Assembly: GCF_016097555.1 (NCBI RefSeq)
Contig: NC_054703.1
Location: 15,942,390-16,006,389, forward strand
From: Gigantopelta aegis
Taxonomy: Eukaryota; Mollusca; Gastropoda; Neomphalida; Peltospiridae
Length of the DNA stretch: 64,000 bases
Reading direction: 5' to 3'
Part shown: positions 32,939 to 47,058 of the stretch, in pieces
How the letters are laid out: the number at the start of each line of letters is the position of its first letter
Position numbering within the stretch: the stretch's first letter is position 1
Made by a program: the position numbers and the translations under genes
The notes under the pieces: generated by a model
The model's input: the letters and a program-made list of their open reading frames with translations, nothing else
What the model was told of the DNA's origin: nothing
The model's database searches: none

Positions 32939-33714
32939 TTAATAAACAATCAGACTTGTTTACATTCATGTTCCAAAAATATTATACTTAATTTAGTATT
33001 AATACAGTCAGGTATGCAGGACTTTTAATGCAGAGGGAGGTGTGAATTCCATGTCATGGGACCAACAATGTCTAAGAAAAAAAAACCCTGAAAATGTGTT
33101 ATTTAAATTTGCAAAGGGGGACCTACATTTTACACTGAATTTTAGTCTAATGTTTCCCAATATACATTTACATATTTGCTAAACAAAAATACTTAAAACT
33201 ACATTCCCTGGAATATTTTTATTATAGAACAGAAAATCCAATTACGTTTGGTGCATATATGACACCGCACTCTGAATTGGTTTCACTATGCTGGCTTATC
33301 CAGGTCAAAAACAAAGCCAGCATTTTGAAAGTGGGACACTTTTGACAGGCTTGTACCGATCTCGGTTTTCATTAGCTTATCACAAGTATATAATTCCCCC
33401 AAAGGAGATCACGTGAGATTTTGCAATTTTTTAACAAATTTAACTCTCTTGATTGAGGGGTCATCTCATATTTCCAAAACATATTTATATCCATAGAGGT
33501 ATGGTACAACGCCTTTCCAGGGGTCGGTGAGTGGGGGATTTGCCTAGAAATTTTGACAGTGGCCAGCTGTTGGCATACGTGTTACATGTAAGGGGGTGTT
33601 ACTAATTATGTAATGCTCTAGGGGTAGAGGAAGAGGGTACTCTGTTCAATTTACGTAACATTTTTCAAGACTATGTGTTATTTTTATTCATTACTTAGAC
33701 CTAAAAAGGTGTTT

Positions 33715-34072
33715 TTTGGAAATGCACGGTCAGTCTAGGATCGATCCCCATCGGCGGGTATACAAAAAGACCATGGTATGTGATATCCTGTCTGTGGGAT
33801 GGTACATATAAAAACGATCCCTTGTTAAAAAAAAATGTAGCAGGTTTCCAAGGCACGTGTGCAGGGATTTCAGCGGGGTTGGGGTTATAGACTGTGTTGA
33901 GCGAAGTTTATATGGGGCCATGCTTCCCCAAAAAATACATTTCAAATTTTTTTAAGCTTGGGCAAGTAAGGGTTTCAACCCCCAATACCCTTCCCCTGCA
34001 CATGCACCCAATTCCTCTTTAAGATTATATGTCAAAATTACCAAATGTTAGACATCTAACAGCAGATGGAAG
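33715..34072 (+). mobile_element. SINE split by a GC-rich MITE
   Basis: The body breaks at AGCAGGTTTCC (33851) and resumes at 34022 with ATTATATGTCAAAATTACC. The insert, 33852-34015, starts AAGGCACGTGTGCAGGG and ends CCTGCACATGCACC. Confidence 0.8.
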
Positions 34073-34484
34073 GAAGGATAGGATATGTTTTATTTAACAA
34101 TGCACTCAACACATTTTATTTACGGTTGTATGGGGTCGGATGATTATTAAGTCAATATGCTTTATCTTTGATGTCGTTAAACAATCCCCCCCCCCCCCCC
34201 CCCAATTTTACCCTTTCCAAACAAAATAATATTTATTTGAATTTGTCGATTTTAACACATAAAATTAAAAAGTGAAAACGTTCATTGTCTACTTTAGTAT
34301 ATTTTATTTTAAAAATATATACATGATTAATGTGTTACTAGTATACAAACTAAACTTTGAAAGTTCTACTAACACTTTATAAAATATCAATTCTGAAATA
34401 GGAAGGTACGACTGTCGATAATACGTTGTCAAGATCAAACCGGTTTTAACTAAAGACTCTATAAGTACCGCATCCTCAACCGAA

Positions 34485-34645
34485 CGTTCTTCGTACAGTG
34501 CAAGCTTTCTCTTTTAATTTTTTGAGACAAACCCTACAATTTGAAATTGGCAAACGCACAGGCTGTCGTTTGTGCTTTGCCGAGCTATGGCGGCACAGGC
34601 GACGAATCAAGCATATACGTTTGACGATATCTGTTCATAACGAAC
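34485..34645. promoter_or_regulatory. CpG-rich patch, candidate promoter or first exon
   Basis: About a dozen CpG lie in 160 bp, against a CpG-poor background. It includes GAGCTATGGCGGCACAGGCG, which opens a 17-codon frame. It lies 1.3 kb upstream of the first coding exon of the carrier gene. A first exon here is plausible but unproven. Confidence 0.25.
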
Positions 34646-34949
34646 ACACACAACTTTTTTAAAAGTGCATTTGAGCTTGTATTTCACATTTGTACATGAT
34701 GTTATAATATGGTAACCAGAGAATGTAACTTTAAATGTTTAAATGTATTAGATCAGTATTGATCAGGAAATAATATGCATCATGTATTATTACACTGGTC
34801 AAAATTAATGGTGGTTAGATGCCTTAAATTCCTTTAAATATTTTTAGTTAACTCAAACATCAAGATATTGTTACAGTTTGTCATAGGATTATACATGTAT
34901 GTGTAACAGCTTATTTACTTGATTGTTTTGATACAAGTTCTTGGTCTGT

Positions 34950-35049
<100 letters not shown>

Positions 35050-35130
35050 CAGGTCGTACTATGGCTTTGTCTTTACATCCATAAACTATTAATTTCTGGA
35101 GCATATCTATTTTATCAATTCATATAGGAT

Positions 35131-35620
35131 TATCGAATCATAGTCACTTCATACCATGGTCATTTCATACCATCCATTTCGTACCATATACTGCTTGGTC
35201 ATTTCATACCATAGCTAGTCATTTCGTACAAGTATATTGCCACAAAGATGCAGTGTTTTTTATTATTATTATTTTATTTTTTTAAACTTTATTTGATTTA
35301 TTACGGTAGTTGGAAGTTCAGAACACGTTTTTTTTATTTCCAATGAACCAACATAATGGACTAAATATTTTGTTATTTATTAGGCCTTTTCAAAATGTTA
35401 ACAGTTAAAATTTGGTTTGAAATGTAATGTTATTTTGTAAAAGACACTATCGGGGTGATTTCACGTCTGAAATTGACACACTTTTATGGTACAAAATGAC
35501 TCAGTTATGGTACCAAATGATCAAGGTACGAAATGACTAGGGTACAAAATGACTTTGCAATGGTACGATATTACCAGGGTGCAAAACGACCAAATTAGGT
35601 ATGAAATGACTAGCACCTGG
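35131..35620. mobile_element. Foldback built of GGTACGAAATGAC-type repeats
   Basis: 35131-35235 carries four or five copies of GTCATTTCGTACCAT-like 14-mers. 35485-35615 carries six of the inverse form (ATGGTACAAAATGAC). Together they form inverted arms around a T-rich centre, as in MITEs with subterminal repeats. Confidence 0.65.
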
Positions 35621-35946
35621 ATTATCAGATCTAGCATGCAAGAACATTAACATGGAATGGTGATGTGTTGCATACCAAAACTAGGTCACAGCGACCTACC
35701 ACCATTTTCAGGTATATCAATCACTGGTACTCTTGTAGTGATAGAAATAAGCAGAATTTTATACTAGTGCACCTGACTTGTCCACCAGTATTTTGATTTG
35801 TCCAGTTTTATTCAAGTGCAAGAACAATGTTGTTGATTGCTCAAAAAGACAAATGGACAAGTGCTTATTTCGAACGCTGCTCTTGTTTGTTTTTGTTTTC
35901 CCACGTAGCACATGCTTTAACATGTAACTCTTTTGTTTGTTTTCAG

Positions 35947-36104
35947 AATGGAAAAATGTTGATAACATTGCCATGGGAACAGGGGTGACAGAAACTGTCT
36001 TCAAAGCGCCTGAGCTCCCGATAGAGTTGGTCTCCTCCATGGGGAGTACGGTGAGGTCAAAAGAAGAACATTTTCATCATGAGGAGCACAGAATTAACGC
36101 CAAG
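35947..36104 (+). CDS. SLC25A42: SLC25A42 first coding exon (start ATG at 35973)
   Basis: Acceptor TTGTTTTCAG|AATGG and donor GCCAAG|GTGAGG bound a 158-nt exon; coding is 35973-36104, 44 codons, ending in phase 0. Two earlier ATGs (35948, 35956) open frames that stop within 11 codons, so they are upstream mini-ORFs. The ATG at 35973 gives MGTGVTET, matching the conserved MGNGVKEG start of vertebrate SLC25A42, which settles the start. An untranslated exon must lie upstream. Confidence 0.88.
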
Positions 36105-39100
36105 GTGAGGAGACCGTCTCAGCTGTTTGTTTTCTGTGGCAGGACGTAGCTCGGGTGGTAGAGCACCTATCTGAGGTGGGTGGGACGTAGCTCGGTGGTA
36201 GAGCACCTATCTGAGGTGGGCAGGACGTAGCTCGGTGGTAGAGCACCTATCTGAGGTGGGCAGGATGTAGCTCAGTGGTAGAGCAACTATCTGAGGTGGG
36301 CAGGACGTAGCTCGGGTGGTAGAGCACCTATCTGAGGTGGGCAGGACGTAGCTCGGGTGGTAGAGCACCTATCTGAGGTGGGCAGGACGTAGCTCGGTGG
36401 TAGAGCACCTATCTGAGGTGGGCAGGACGTAGCTCGGTGGTAGAGCACCTATCTGAGGTGGGCAGGACGTAGCTCGGTGATAAGCACCTATCTGAGGTGG
36501 GCAGGACGTAGCTCGGTGATAAGCACCTATCTGAGGTGGGCAGGACGTAGCTCGGTGATAAGCACCTATCTGAGGTGGGCAGGACGTAGCTCGGTGATAA
36601 GCACCTATCTGAGGTGGGCAGACGAGCTCGGTGATAAGCTATCTGAGGTGGGCAGGACGTAGCTCGGTGATAAGCACCTATCTGAGGTGGGCAGGACGTA
36701 GCTCGGGTGGTAGAGCACCTATCTGAGGTGGGCGGGACGTAGCTCGGTGGTAGAGCACCTATCTGAGGTGGGCGGGACGTAGCTCGGGTGGTAGAGCACC
36801 TATCTGAGGTGGGCGGGACGTAGCTCGGTGGTAGAGCACCTATCTGAGGTGGGCAGGACGTAGCTCGGTGGTAGAGCACCTATCTGAGGTGGGCAGGACG
36901 TAGCTCGGTGGTAGAGCACCTATCTGAGGTGGGCAGGACGTAGCTCGGGTGGTAGAGCACCTATCTGAGGTGGGCAGGACGTAGCTCGGTGATAAGCACC
37001 TATCTGAGGTGGGTGGGACGTAGCTCGGGTGGTAGAGCACCTATCTGAGGTGGGCAGGACGTAGCTCGGTGATAAGCACCTATCTGAGGTGGGTGGGACG
37101 TAGCTCGGTGGTAGAGCACCTATCTGAGGTGGGCAGGACGTAGCTCGGTGATAAGCACCTATCTGAGGTGGGCAGGACGTAGCTCGGTGGTAGAGCACCT
37201 ATCTGAGGTGGGCAGGACGTAGCTCGGTGATAAGCACCTATCTGAGGTGGGCAGGACGTAGCTCGGTGGTAGAGCACCTATCTGAGGTGGGCAGGACGTA
37301 GCTCGGTGATAAGCACCTATCTGAGGTGGGCAGGACGTAGCTCGGTGATAAGCACCTATCTGAGGTGGGCAGGACGTAGCTCGGGTGGTAGAGCACCTAT
37401 CTGAGGTGGGCGGGACGTAGCTCGGTGGTAGAGCACCTATCTGAGGTGGGCGGGACGTAGCTCGGGTGGTAGAGCACCTATCTGAGGTGGGCGGGACGTA
37501 GCTCGGTGGTAGAGCACCTATCTGAGGTGGGCGGGACGTAGCTCGGTGGTAGAGCACCTATCTGAGGTGGGCGGGACGTAGCTCGGTGGTAGAGCACCTA
37601 TCTGAGGTGGGCGGGACGTAGCTCGGTGGTAGAGCACCTATCTGAGGTGGGCGGGACGTAGCTCGGGTGGTAGAGCACCTATCTGAGGTGGGCGGGACGT
37701 AGCTCGGGTGGTAGAGCACCTATCTGAGGTGGGCAGGACGTAGCTCGGGTGGTAGAGCACCTATCTGAGGTGGGCGGGACATAGCTCGGGTGGTAGAGCA
37801 CATATCTGAGGTGGGCGCGATGTAGCTCAGTGATAGAGCACCTATCTGAGGTGGGCAGGACGTAGCTCGGGTGGTAGAGCACCTATCTGAGGTGGGTGGG
37901 ACGTAGCTTGGTGGTAGAGCACCTATCTGAGGTGGGCAGGACGTAGCTCGGGTGATAGAGCACCTATCTGAGGTGGGCAGGACGTAGCTCGGGTGATAGA
38001 GCACCTATCTGAGGTGGGCGGGACGTAGCTCGGGTGATAGAGCACCTATCTGAGGTGGGCAGGACGTAGCTCGGGTGATAGAGCACCTATCTGAGGTGGG
38101 CAGGACGTAGCTCGGGTGATAGAGCACCTATCTGAGGTGGGCGGGACGTAGCTCAGTGATAGAGCACCTATCTGAGGTGGGCGCGATGTAGCTCGGTGGT
38201 AGAGCACCTATCTGAGGATGTAGCCCAGTGGTAAAGCGGTCAGTTTGTGATCGATCGATCCCTGTCGGTAGGCCCATTGGGCTATTTCTCATTCCAGCCA
38301 GTGCATCACGACGGGTATATCAAAGGCCGTGGTGTGTGCTATCCTGTCTGTAGGATGGTGCTTACAAGAGATCCCTTGCTACAAATGGTGAAATGTAGCA
38401 GGTTTCCTCTTTAATGTCAAAGTTACCAAATGTTTGACATCCATTAATAAATCAGTGTGCGCTAGTAAAACAAACGTTTAACTGTCTGAGGTGTTTTGGT
38501 TTGCAGGATTGATTGCTCTCAATGGACTTCCATGGTTCAACCAGTTCCCAGCGCTCAATTTTTACAGTCCGGTTGTCTGTGACGACCTAATATTCAGTCT
38601 GGCAACTTAATTCTATGATACTAGTTGCCCATCGGACGACTAACCTTTTTACACCAAACGGCAAGTTGTGTCCCATAATAATGTGCAGTTTCCTTGCCCA
38701 CAATCACTTTGAAACTGTTGTTATCTAAAGCGTCAGTCAATAAGTCGAAATCACTTGGGTTTGTTTGCCACTCGGAAGTCTTTGGCCTATTCTGTGAGAC
38801 ATCGAAAAAAATCGTAATTGGCTGAAGTATTCCGAATAGGAAACATTCCAGTGCACTCAATTGGAACATAGAATTCGATTGGAAAATAGCTGAAAATTGC
38901 TTTTGATGTTTCAGTACCCAGTGTGCTGTCTTTTATCAGACTCCGTTTTGGATTAATCCTCTTATTTCTAATTTTTTTAATTCACATTTGGACTTACAAA
39001 AAAAAGAGAAGAATTGAACTGTGTATCTGTGTATCAATTGTGTGTTTTGAATTTTATTCTGGTCATTATCATTCCCAAAAAATTTGGCGTTTCCAAATTT

Positions 39101-42100
39101 AAAATTTCTAATACAAAACCTTTTAAAATATTAAAAAGTGAGGTATTTTATTGTCAGACAGTACATATTACATTTTACAGTGACAGCATATTAATTCCAA
39201 ACCTGTTGGCTGCTATTTTATTGGAAGATAAATATAACTATTTTCAAAGCATGGATGAGCTCTGAGTTCCCCATGACTAGTTTATCAAATTCTGTGATGT
39301 GTACTGGGAAAGTGCAAATAAAAATCACTTGCTGCTTTCCAGGAGAAGTAGTTTGTGTCTCAGCATGCTGTGTAGGGGGGGTCATGGGTTGAAACACACA
39401 CACCCTCTCATGTTCAAGCAATGACAAAAAATATGTATATATATTTTCTAGGGAAGCATGACTCGACCCCATCCCCCAACTTCATTCACCACAGTCAAGA
39501 TTCCCCCCCTCCCAGCATAAATTACTGCACACACGCCCGGTGTCGTTTTTCATTCTTAACTTGACTAAGTTCTTATCAAAATAACTTATTTTTGCAATTG
39601 TTCATACCTAACAGGCTGTCAACCGTAACAAAATCATCATGTCTTGTATGATACCTGTAACATGATATATTTCCATAACGATGGCTCAACAATTGTTTGT
39701 ATCTCGCAGGTTGCCAACCATAACAAAATCATGTATTGTATTATATCTACATGTATAACATGATACATGTATATTGTCATAACGATGGCTCAACAATTGT
39801 TTGTATCTTGCAGAATGCCAACCACAACAAAATCATAATGTTTGTATAGAATGCCAACCACAACAAAATCAAAATGTTTGTATAGAATGCCAACCACAAC
39901 AAAATCATAATGTTTGTATAGAATGCCAACCACAACAAAATCAAAATGTTTGTACAGAATGCCAACCACAACAAAATCATAATGTTTGTATAGAATGCCA
40001 ACCACAACAAAATCATAATGTTTGTATAGAATGCCAAACACAACAAAATCATGTTTGTATTATACCTATAACATGATACATACATGTATATTGCCATGAC
40101 GATGGTTCAACAATCGTTCGTATATCTCGCAGGTTGCCAACCATAACAAAATCATAATGTTTGTATAGAATGCCAACCACAACAAAATCATAATGTTTGT
40201 ATAGAATGCCAAACACAACAAAATCATGTTTGTATTATACCTATAACATGATACATACATGTATATTGCCATGACGATGGTTCAACAATTGTTCGTATAT
40301 CTCGCAGGTTGCCAACCATAACAAAATCATCACATCGCTGATGGCAGGATCTACAGCTGGTGCTGTTGCCAAGACAGTGATTGCGCCACTGGATCGCACA
40401 AAGATATATTTCCAGAGTGAGTAGATGTTTTTTGTACATTTGTGTGATTCGCGACATTGTTATTTGACCAATAGGGGCGGAACGTAGCCCAGTGGTAAAA
40501 TGCTCACTTGATGTGCGGTCGGTTTGGGATCGATCCCCGTCGGTGGGACAATTGGGCTATTTCTCGTTCCAACCAATATACCTCGACTGGTATATCAAAG
40601 GCTTTGGTATGGTGCAGATAAAAGATCCCTTGCTACTAATGGAAATATTATAGCGGGTTTCCTCTCTATGACGGTGTCATAATGACCATATGTTTGACAT
40701 CCAATAGTCGATGATTAATAAATCAATGTGCTCTAGTGGTGTTGTTAAACAAAAACAACGTTATATGACCAGTATTTAAAGCTGAACTCCTGACGATAGT
40801 TTTAAAATCTGAAGCTATAGGTATAACCTAAAGGAAACTTTTTAATATTTAATGCTGCAGTCTTTAAGTATATTTTAACTTGAAGTTGCTGTTTTAAGGA
40901 TATTTCAGTTTTTGATGCTGCAGTCTCGATTGCACAAAAATGCATTTCCAGATTGAGTAGGTCTTTGCTGTACATTTGTTTTTGTGATTTGTCACATTGT
41001 TATATTAACAGCATTTAAAACTGAACTCCTGGGGATAGTTTTAAAATCTGAAGCTATCTAAAGGATATTTTTGATATTCAATGCTGTAAGTCTTTAGGTA
41101 TACAGTGTTTCTGCCAGAAAGAAATTTTTGGGTATGGCGCTATGGAATTGAATGCAGCCACAGTCAACAGTGGGTATAGGGGGCCTCCCTCAGAATGAAA
41201 ATGGGTTACGTTTAGGGTTAGGGTTAAGAAAATCATACATTAATAAAAAGAGTAATTAATTTTGTCAAAAGGTTAACTTTAAAAAAAAAATCTGCCAAAA
41301 AATTTGAAACCCTACGACAAAAACCCTGGTATATTTTTAATATAAAGTTGTGTTTTTTAAGGATTTTTTCGTTTTTAAACCTGCAGTCTCAATTGTTTTG
41401 AAATCTAAAACAGCAGTGTCAATGAAGATTTTGTTGTTTTATTGTGTGTAAATAACAAACATGGAAAGAAACACAAAATGTGTGATACTAAATTTGTAGA
41501 GTACCATATGGTTAAAAAACTGCCATAAGCATTATCATTGGTAAGTACAGTGAAACGCTTCAAAACGGGACTTTCTGTAAACCAGAAATACCTCAAAACT
41601 ATATATTTTTCAGTCCCTGTTCAAATATAAATCAAATCTAGACCAGATACCCCTTAAAACCAGACTTTTTACTTGGCCCATCAGTGTTTCTGCCAGAGGG
41701 TAAAACAGGTATGGTGCCATACTCAAATTTTTGGGCAGATTTTTTTTAAGTTAACCTTTTGACAAAATTAATTATTTTTATCATTACTATATGATTTTCT
41801 TAACTCTGACCCTAAACGTAACCCATTTTCTTTGTGGGGGTGTCCCCCCATACCCCCTGTTGACTGTGATTGCATTCAATTCCATAGCGCCATACCCAAA
41901 AATTTCTTCCTCGCAGAAACACTACTCATGGGTGTCCGGTTTAGAAATGTTTTACTGTCAGTGCTTCTAGATTATGGTAGCCCCACCTCCATGGCTAGTT
42001 ATATTCAATGTTGGGTTAGTAAATAACTAATATTGCCATGCCCAATGGCTAGTGAATGTTTTCTCTCAAATATTGCAGTTAAGTCTATTTTATAAATATG

Positions 42101-45100
42101 AATATGCTACCCCCCACCCCAATCCCCCAGTGTTAGTGCTTTTAAGGGTGTATACTACCAAATCAAATCCCATAGACGACAATAGTAACATATGTGGCTA
42201 AAACTCCTACCTGCAACGTATCAACCGACATAAACGCCACGGATATAAATACTACCACCCCTTACACTTAAAATGAATCAGAAAAAAATGGGGGTCAAGC
42301 TGCTCGTTTCTGAGATAACGGGTAGCGTCTATGACTACCCTAGTTTCGCACAAAATTCGAGTACTTTTTTTTACAGGTACCCCATACATGTTTCAAGCAC
42401 AAGGCTACTTGACACATTGGTACTAGATGAAATAAAATTGCACATTTTTTTTACCCAGATGAAACTATTATTTTTTACAACCAACACACTCACATTTATA
42501 ACCAATCACAGGACTTGTGGTGTTCACTTCTCTATCAAAAGTTTGGTGCACCTCGAACTTTGACCCAGCCGGAAGTTATTTGGTTTAGTACTACCGTAAG
42601 CTCTCTCTCCCTCTTTGGGTGACATATCTGATTATTACTATTATTTAGTAAAATTGTATTAACCTAAAGTAAAGTAGGACTAGTGAATTTTTAATTGTGG
42701 CTAGTAAATTTTTAAAATCACTGATCCCATGGCTAGTGTATTTTATAAAAATTCTAGAAGCCCTGACTCTATCATTATATCTTCAAATAGCATATATAAT
42801 ATATAACAAAATGAGACTGGGCTGAAGACCGAGTACATTTGTGCATATATTTTTGACCTAATGTTTTTCCAAGCTTGTTTTAGCATGGTGCAGTATGTAC
42901 CGTGTCTCAATAGCCTAGTACCATCTTGCCTTAATCAGCCCTGAGATTAAACATGCCTTTTTCAATAATTAATCATCAAATTACATTAAAGTTTATAAAA
43001 CACTCAGTAATGTATTATCAATTAATAACATATACCTGTTAAATATATTTTACCTTTGCATTTATTAACCTTTATACTACTGGATTAATTTTTGACAAAA
43101 ACAACATTGAGTGGGTACAAGTTTATAATTTGTACTCACATATATTCACTTAACTGTTTTAAAAATACATAAAATAAAGTGTATATTTGGACCAGTAGGT
43201 ATTATTTTCTATGGGTTGTTCTGATTTTTCTGATATTTTAGATCAGTTAATTTTTTCAATTCAAGTTTGCATTTACCATAGTTTGACACCCAATAGCCGA
43301 TGTACTTTTCATGCTAGGGTGTCATTAAACATTCATTCATTGAATTTTTTCAAATTTTAGCTAGCAACTCCAGATTTTCATTCTATGAAGCGTTGAGGTT
43401 TCTCGTGCACACATTCCACAAAGAAGGCTTTCTGGCACTGTGGCGTGGTAACTCGGCAACCATGGCTCGTATTGTCCCATATGCGGCTGTGCAGTACATG
43501 GCTCATGAACAGTACAAGATTCTGCTGCAGACGGACAAAACCAGAAAGTGAGTGACAGATGACGGACAGCTTGTAACTCCACCCACCTGCCAGTCACTGA
43601 TTAAAACTCTGCCTTATTTCCTCACTTAGCCATTATTTTATTACTTATATCCACCTGTCAGTCACTGATGACAAACATTACGCTTTGTTTCCTAATTATA
43701 TCCACCTGTCCGTTACTGATAATAAACACTCTATGCGACATGCAAAAAACAAAAGGCAGTCCATTTTTAAGACCTACACCTAGCAGATGAAATAAAAGGT
43801 TTGCAAAAATCATTAAAAAAATCACAGGCAAATTTTCAGGAGAGCGATGTATGAACAATTATCTCATATGCTGTTTAACTTGTTATTCTGTTATATTTTT
43901 ATTCCATGATTCTCTAAAATACATCTCAGAGATCTTAATTTTTCACACACTATCCCAAATCATCCTCTCTCCCTGTGCAATATTTTTCCAGCAGTCCATA
44001 CATATTTTTTTTTTGAATTTTTATATTGATGTTGATCATCACTTTATTTGTTTATTTACCATAGTTTGACACCCAACAGCCGATGTATTTTTCATGCTGA
44101 GGTGTCGTTAAACATTCATTCATTCATTGTTAGCAAATGAATGAATGAATCTTTAATGACACCCCAGTACGAAAAATACATCAGCTATTGGGTGTCGAAT
44201 TATGGTAAATGCAAAAAAAATTGATGATCAACATCAGTATAAAAATTCAAGATTTAAATAAAAACAGTGTAAAGAACTGAAAAATTACCGAGTCCTATCA
44301 ATCTGACAGAAGTAAGGGCTGTTCCAAAATTGATCAAACATGAAAGGAGGGCTCGAAATAGAAAGTAAAATGTGGCTGCTATTAGCAGGTCAAAATAAAT
44401 ATGTCTTGCTAACAATGACCCCTGCGCATGTTGTAACCTCACCATGGTGCAGGGGTGTAACATTCTATTTGAGAATGGCTAATACAGCACAACATTGAAA
44501 TTTTGAGTAAAGTCAGTATCTATCTGTGATATTTGTATTAGTTGTGTATTTTATTGTATTTTTCCTTCTTGTTTCCAGACATCTTCCCCCAGGTAGAAGA
44601 TTTCTGGCTGGATCTCTAGCAGGAGTGTCATCGGTCGCGTGTACATACCCACTAGACATGGTGCGAGCCAGGATGGCGGTCACCGTTAGAGAAAAGTATG
44701 ACTTTATTATAGGGTGGGCCTGAAAATAAATATTTTATTATAGGGTGGGCCTGAAAAGAAATATTTTATTTTAGGATGGGCCTGAAAGAAAAATAGTATT
44801 TTAGGGTGGGCCTGAAAAGAAAGATTTTATTATAGGCCTGAAAAGTAAGTTTTTATAGGTTGGGCCTGAAAGAAATATTTTATTATAGGATGAGACTGAA
44901 AAGAAAGATTGTATTGTAGGGTGGACCTGTGAAAAGTAAGATTTTGTTATAGGATGGATGTGCCTGAAAAGTAAGATTTTATTGTAGGTTGGGCCAGAGA
45001 AGTAAGATTTCCATACAGGGTGGACCTCCATGTTAAGCCTATATCACATTATATGACGCGACACAACTCAACTCAACAGTTAAGTCGCATTCATGTAGTG

Positions 45101-45983
45101 TGTATTGAAAAACCATCCATCGGCGACAGATTTTTAGTTGGCCTGACTGCATTTGACACGACCGAACATGTTCAGTCGCAGACAACGGCCGTTGTATAGT
45201 GTGAACGGGTCTGCGACTGTTGCGTCGTGTAGTGTGAACGGTTTACACGAGACTATGTCTACCGGTATCCAATGGAATGTCTACATTTCATCATGTGACA
45301 TAAAAGTTACAATGGCGGATTTATTCAGGACAGAGAAATAGACCATTTCGCAGTCTGTAGCGCCACCTGCATAGCTATGAAAACGAGGCTGGGCGCTGTA
45401 AACAAACAATTATTGCCGTTGATTAACATGGGATGTGAGATTTTGGTTTTTTCTAAAATTAAGAACACAATTCAGAATGGTTCACAACATTGGTTCTGTG
45501 TTTAATTGTGGTCACCAGAGGAGTCGTAGAGTGGACTGTACTGCTTTTTATACATTTTCTAAAGATATAACATTTTAGGCCTATTGAGGCTGGTATTTAC
45601 GCCGTGTCAATCAGTATTGTTAAAACATTTTTTAAAGCATCCATGGAAACCATAAAGGAATTCTGATAAATATACAGTTCATGTTGTCGTCATTTTTATA
45701 AACCATCAGATTTGAAAAGAAGAAGTTATAGGTGCAGAACGTGGTAGGGGGCAGGACCCATGCCCTCTCGCCCGCATTTCCCCCGTTATTGTTCTCTGGC
45801 TGTAAATGCTGTACTAGAACGTCTGAAAGTCAAACATTTGCTGAGGGAGCATGTCTCAAATTCTTTATATCCCCCAGATTTCCATCCCATGTAACTCCTT
45901 ATTCCAGATCATTGCTAATAAACAGAAAGCATCTGAGGGAGAAGGCAGCTGTTAAATGTCAGATCATGTAATAAATTTATATG

Positions 45984-46057
<74 letters not shown>

Positions 46058-46966
46058 TCTGTTTGGAATTTTGTGTGTTGTGTATGTGGGGGGGGGAGTA
46101 AACCTATTTGTGGATAAGTATGCATATGGCAAACACCCAGTCATATTTACCGGTAAATACTAACTTGTTACTTATTCCGTAGTCCAAAAAGTGTCAGAAT
46201 GACCATATGTTTGACGTCCAATAGCCGATGATAAGATAAAAAATCAATGTGCTCTAGCGGCGTCGTTAAATAAAACAAACTTTACTTTTTTATTCCGTAG
46301 TCCCATCTCTCAGACCCTCGTACCACGGTTCGTTCATGAATTAGGCTAAGTAACATTCTAGTGGGGAGGGAAAGGGATTTCATAGGGGTGTTATGAAACA
46401 TGGGAATGAGGGAGGTGTTTGTCAAGAGTTATATATCATGTTTATTTATAAATTAAAATGCAGCTAATCATTGCTGTTGTGTTTTTTAACTGATGATTTT
46501 CTCTCCAGTGGTATTATTACCACACAAACATTAATACAAAATCTTATAATATTAGTGAAAATATGTCTTGGGAGAGGTTATGTATTGAATGTTACATAAT
46601 TTTCGAGTAGTAGCCTTAGCGTTACAGAAGGTCACATGATTATGGGAGGAGGTCATCTGAAAAGGAGCTTTTAAAATACTTTTTCCTACTAGTGAATAGT
46701 TGGAGGTTCTTATTACTTAGAGAGATCTCAAGTGGTGAATGTAAAGCATTTTAAAAGTATTGTGTCATGAATGAAATACATCACTGGTTAGCATGATCAT
46801 CAGAAGAAAATTAGTCTTGTCGGAAGATGCCAACAATTGGATGTGCCAGTAATATATTAATTGTCCCTCCTATTATTTTCAGATTCCTGCTACTCACTTC
46901 AGGCGCATTGTGACTGACTCTCCCTCCCCCCCCCCCCCCTCTTTCTCACTCACTCACTCACTCTCT

Positions 46967-47058
<92 letters not shown>

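Noticed and set aside
35948..35990. Upstream ATGs as the start of the carrier
   Set aside because: Both open frames stop within 11 codons. The ATG at 35973 matches the conserved family N-terminus.
36409..38004. Repetitive Ser/Pro/His-rich proteins on the minus strand
   Set aside because: The 40-bp SINE-head array lacks stops in some frames. Short unit losses shift the frame between copies, and nothing indicates coding.
36138..38217. CRISPR-like array of regularly spaced repeats
   Set aside because: The unit is a continuous minisatellite without unique spacers, in a eukaryotic intron.
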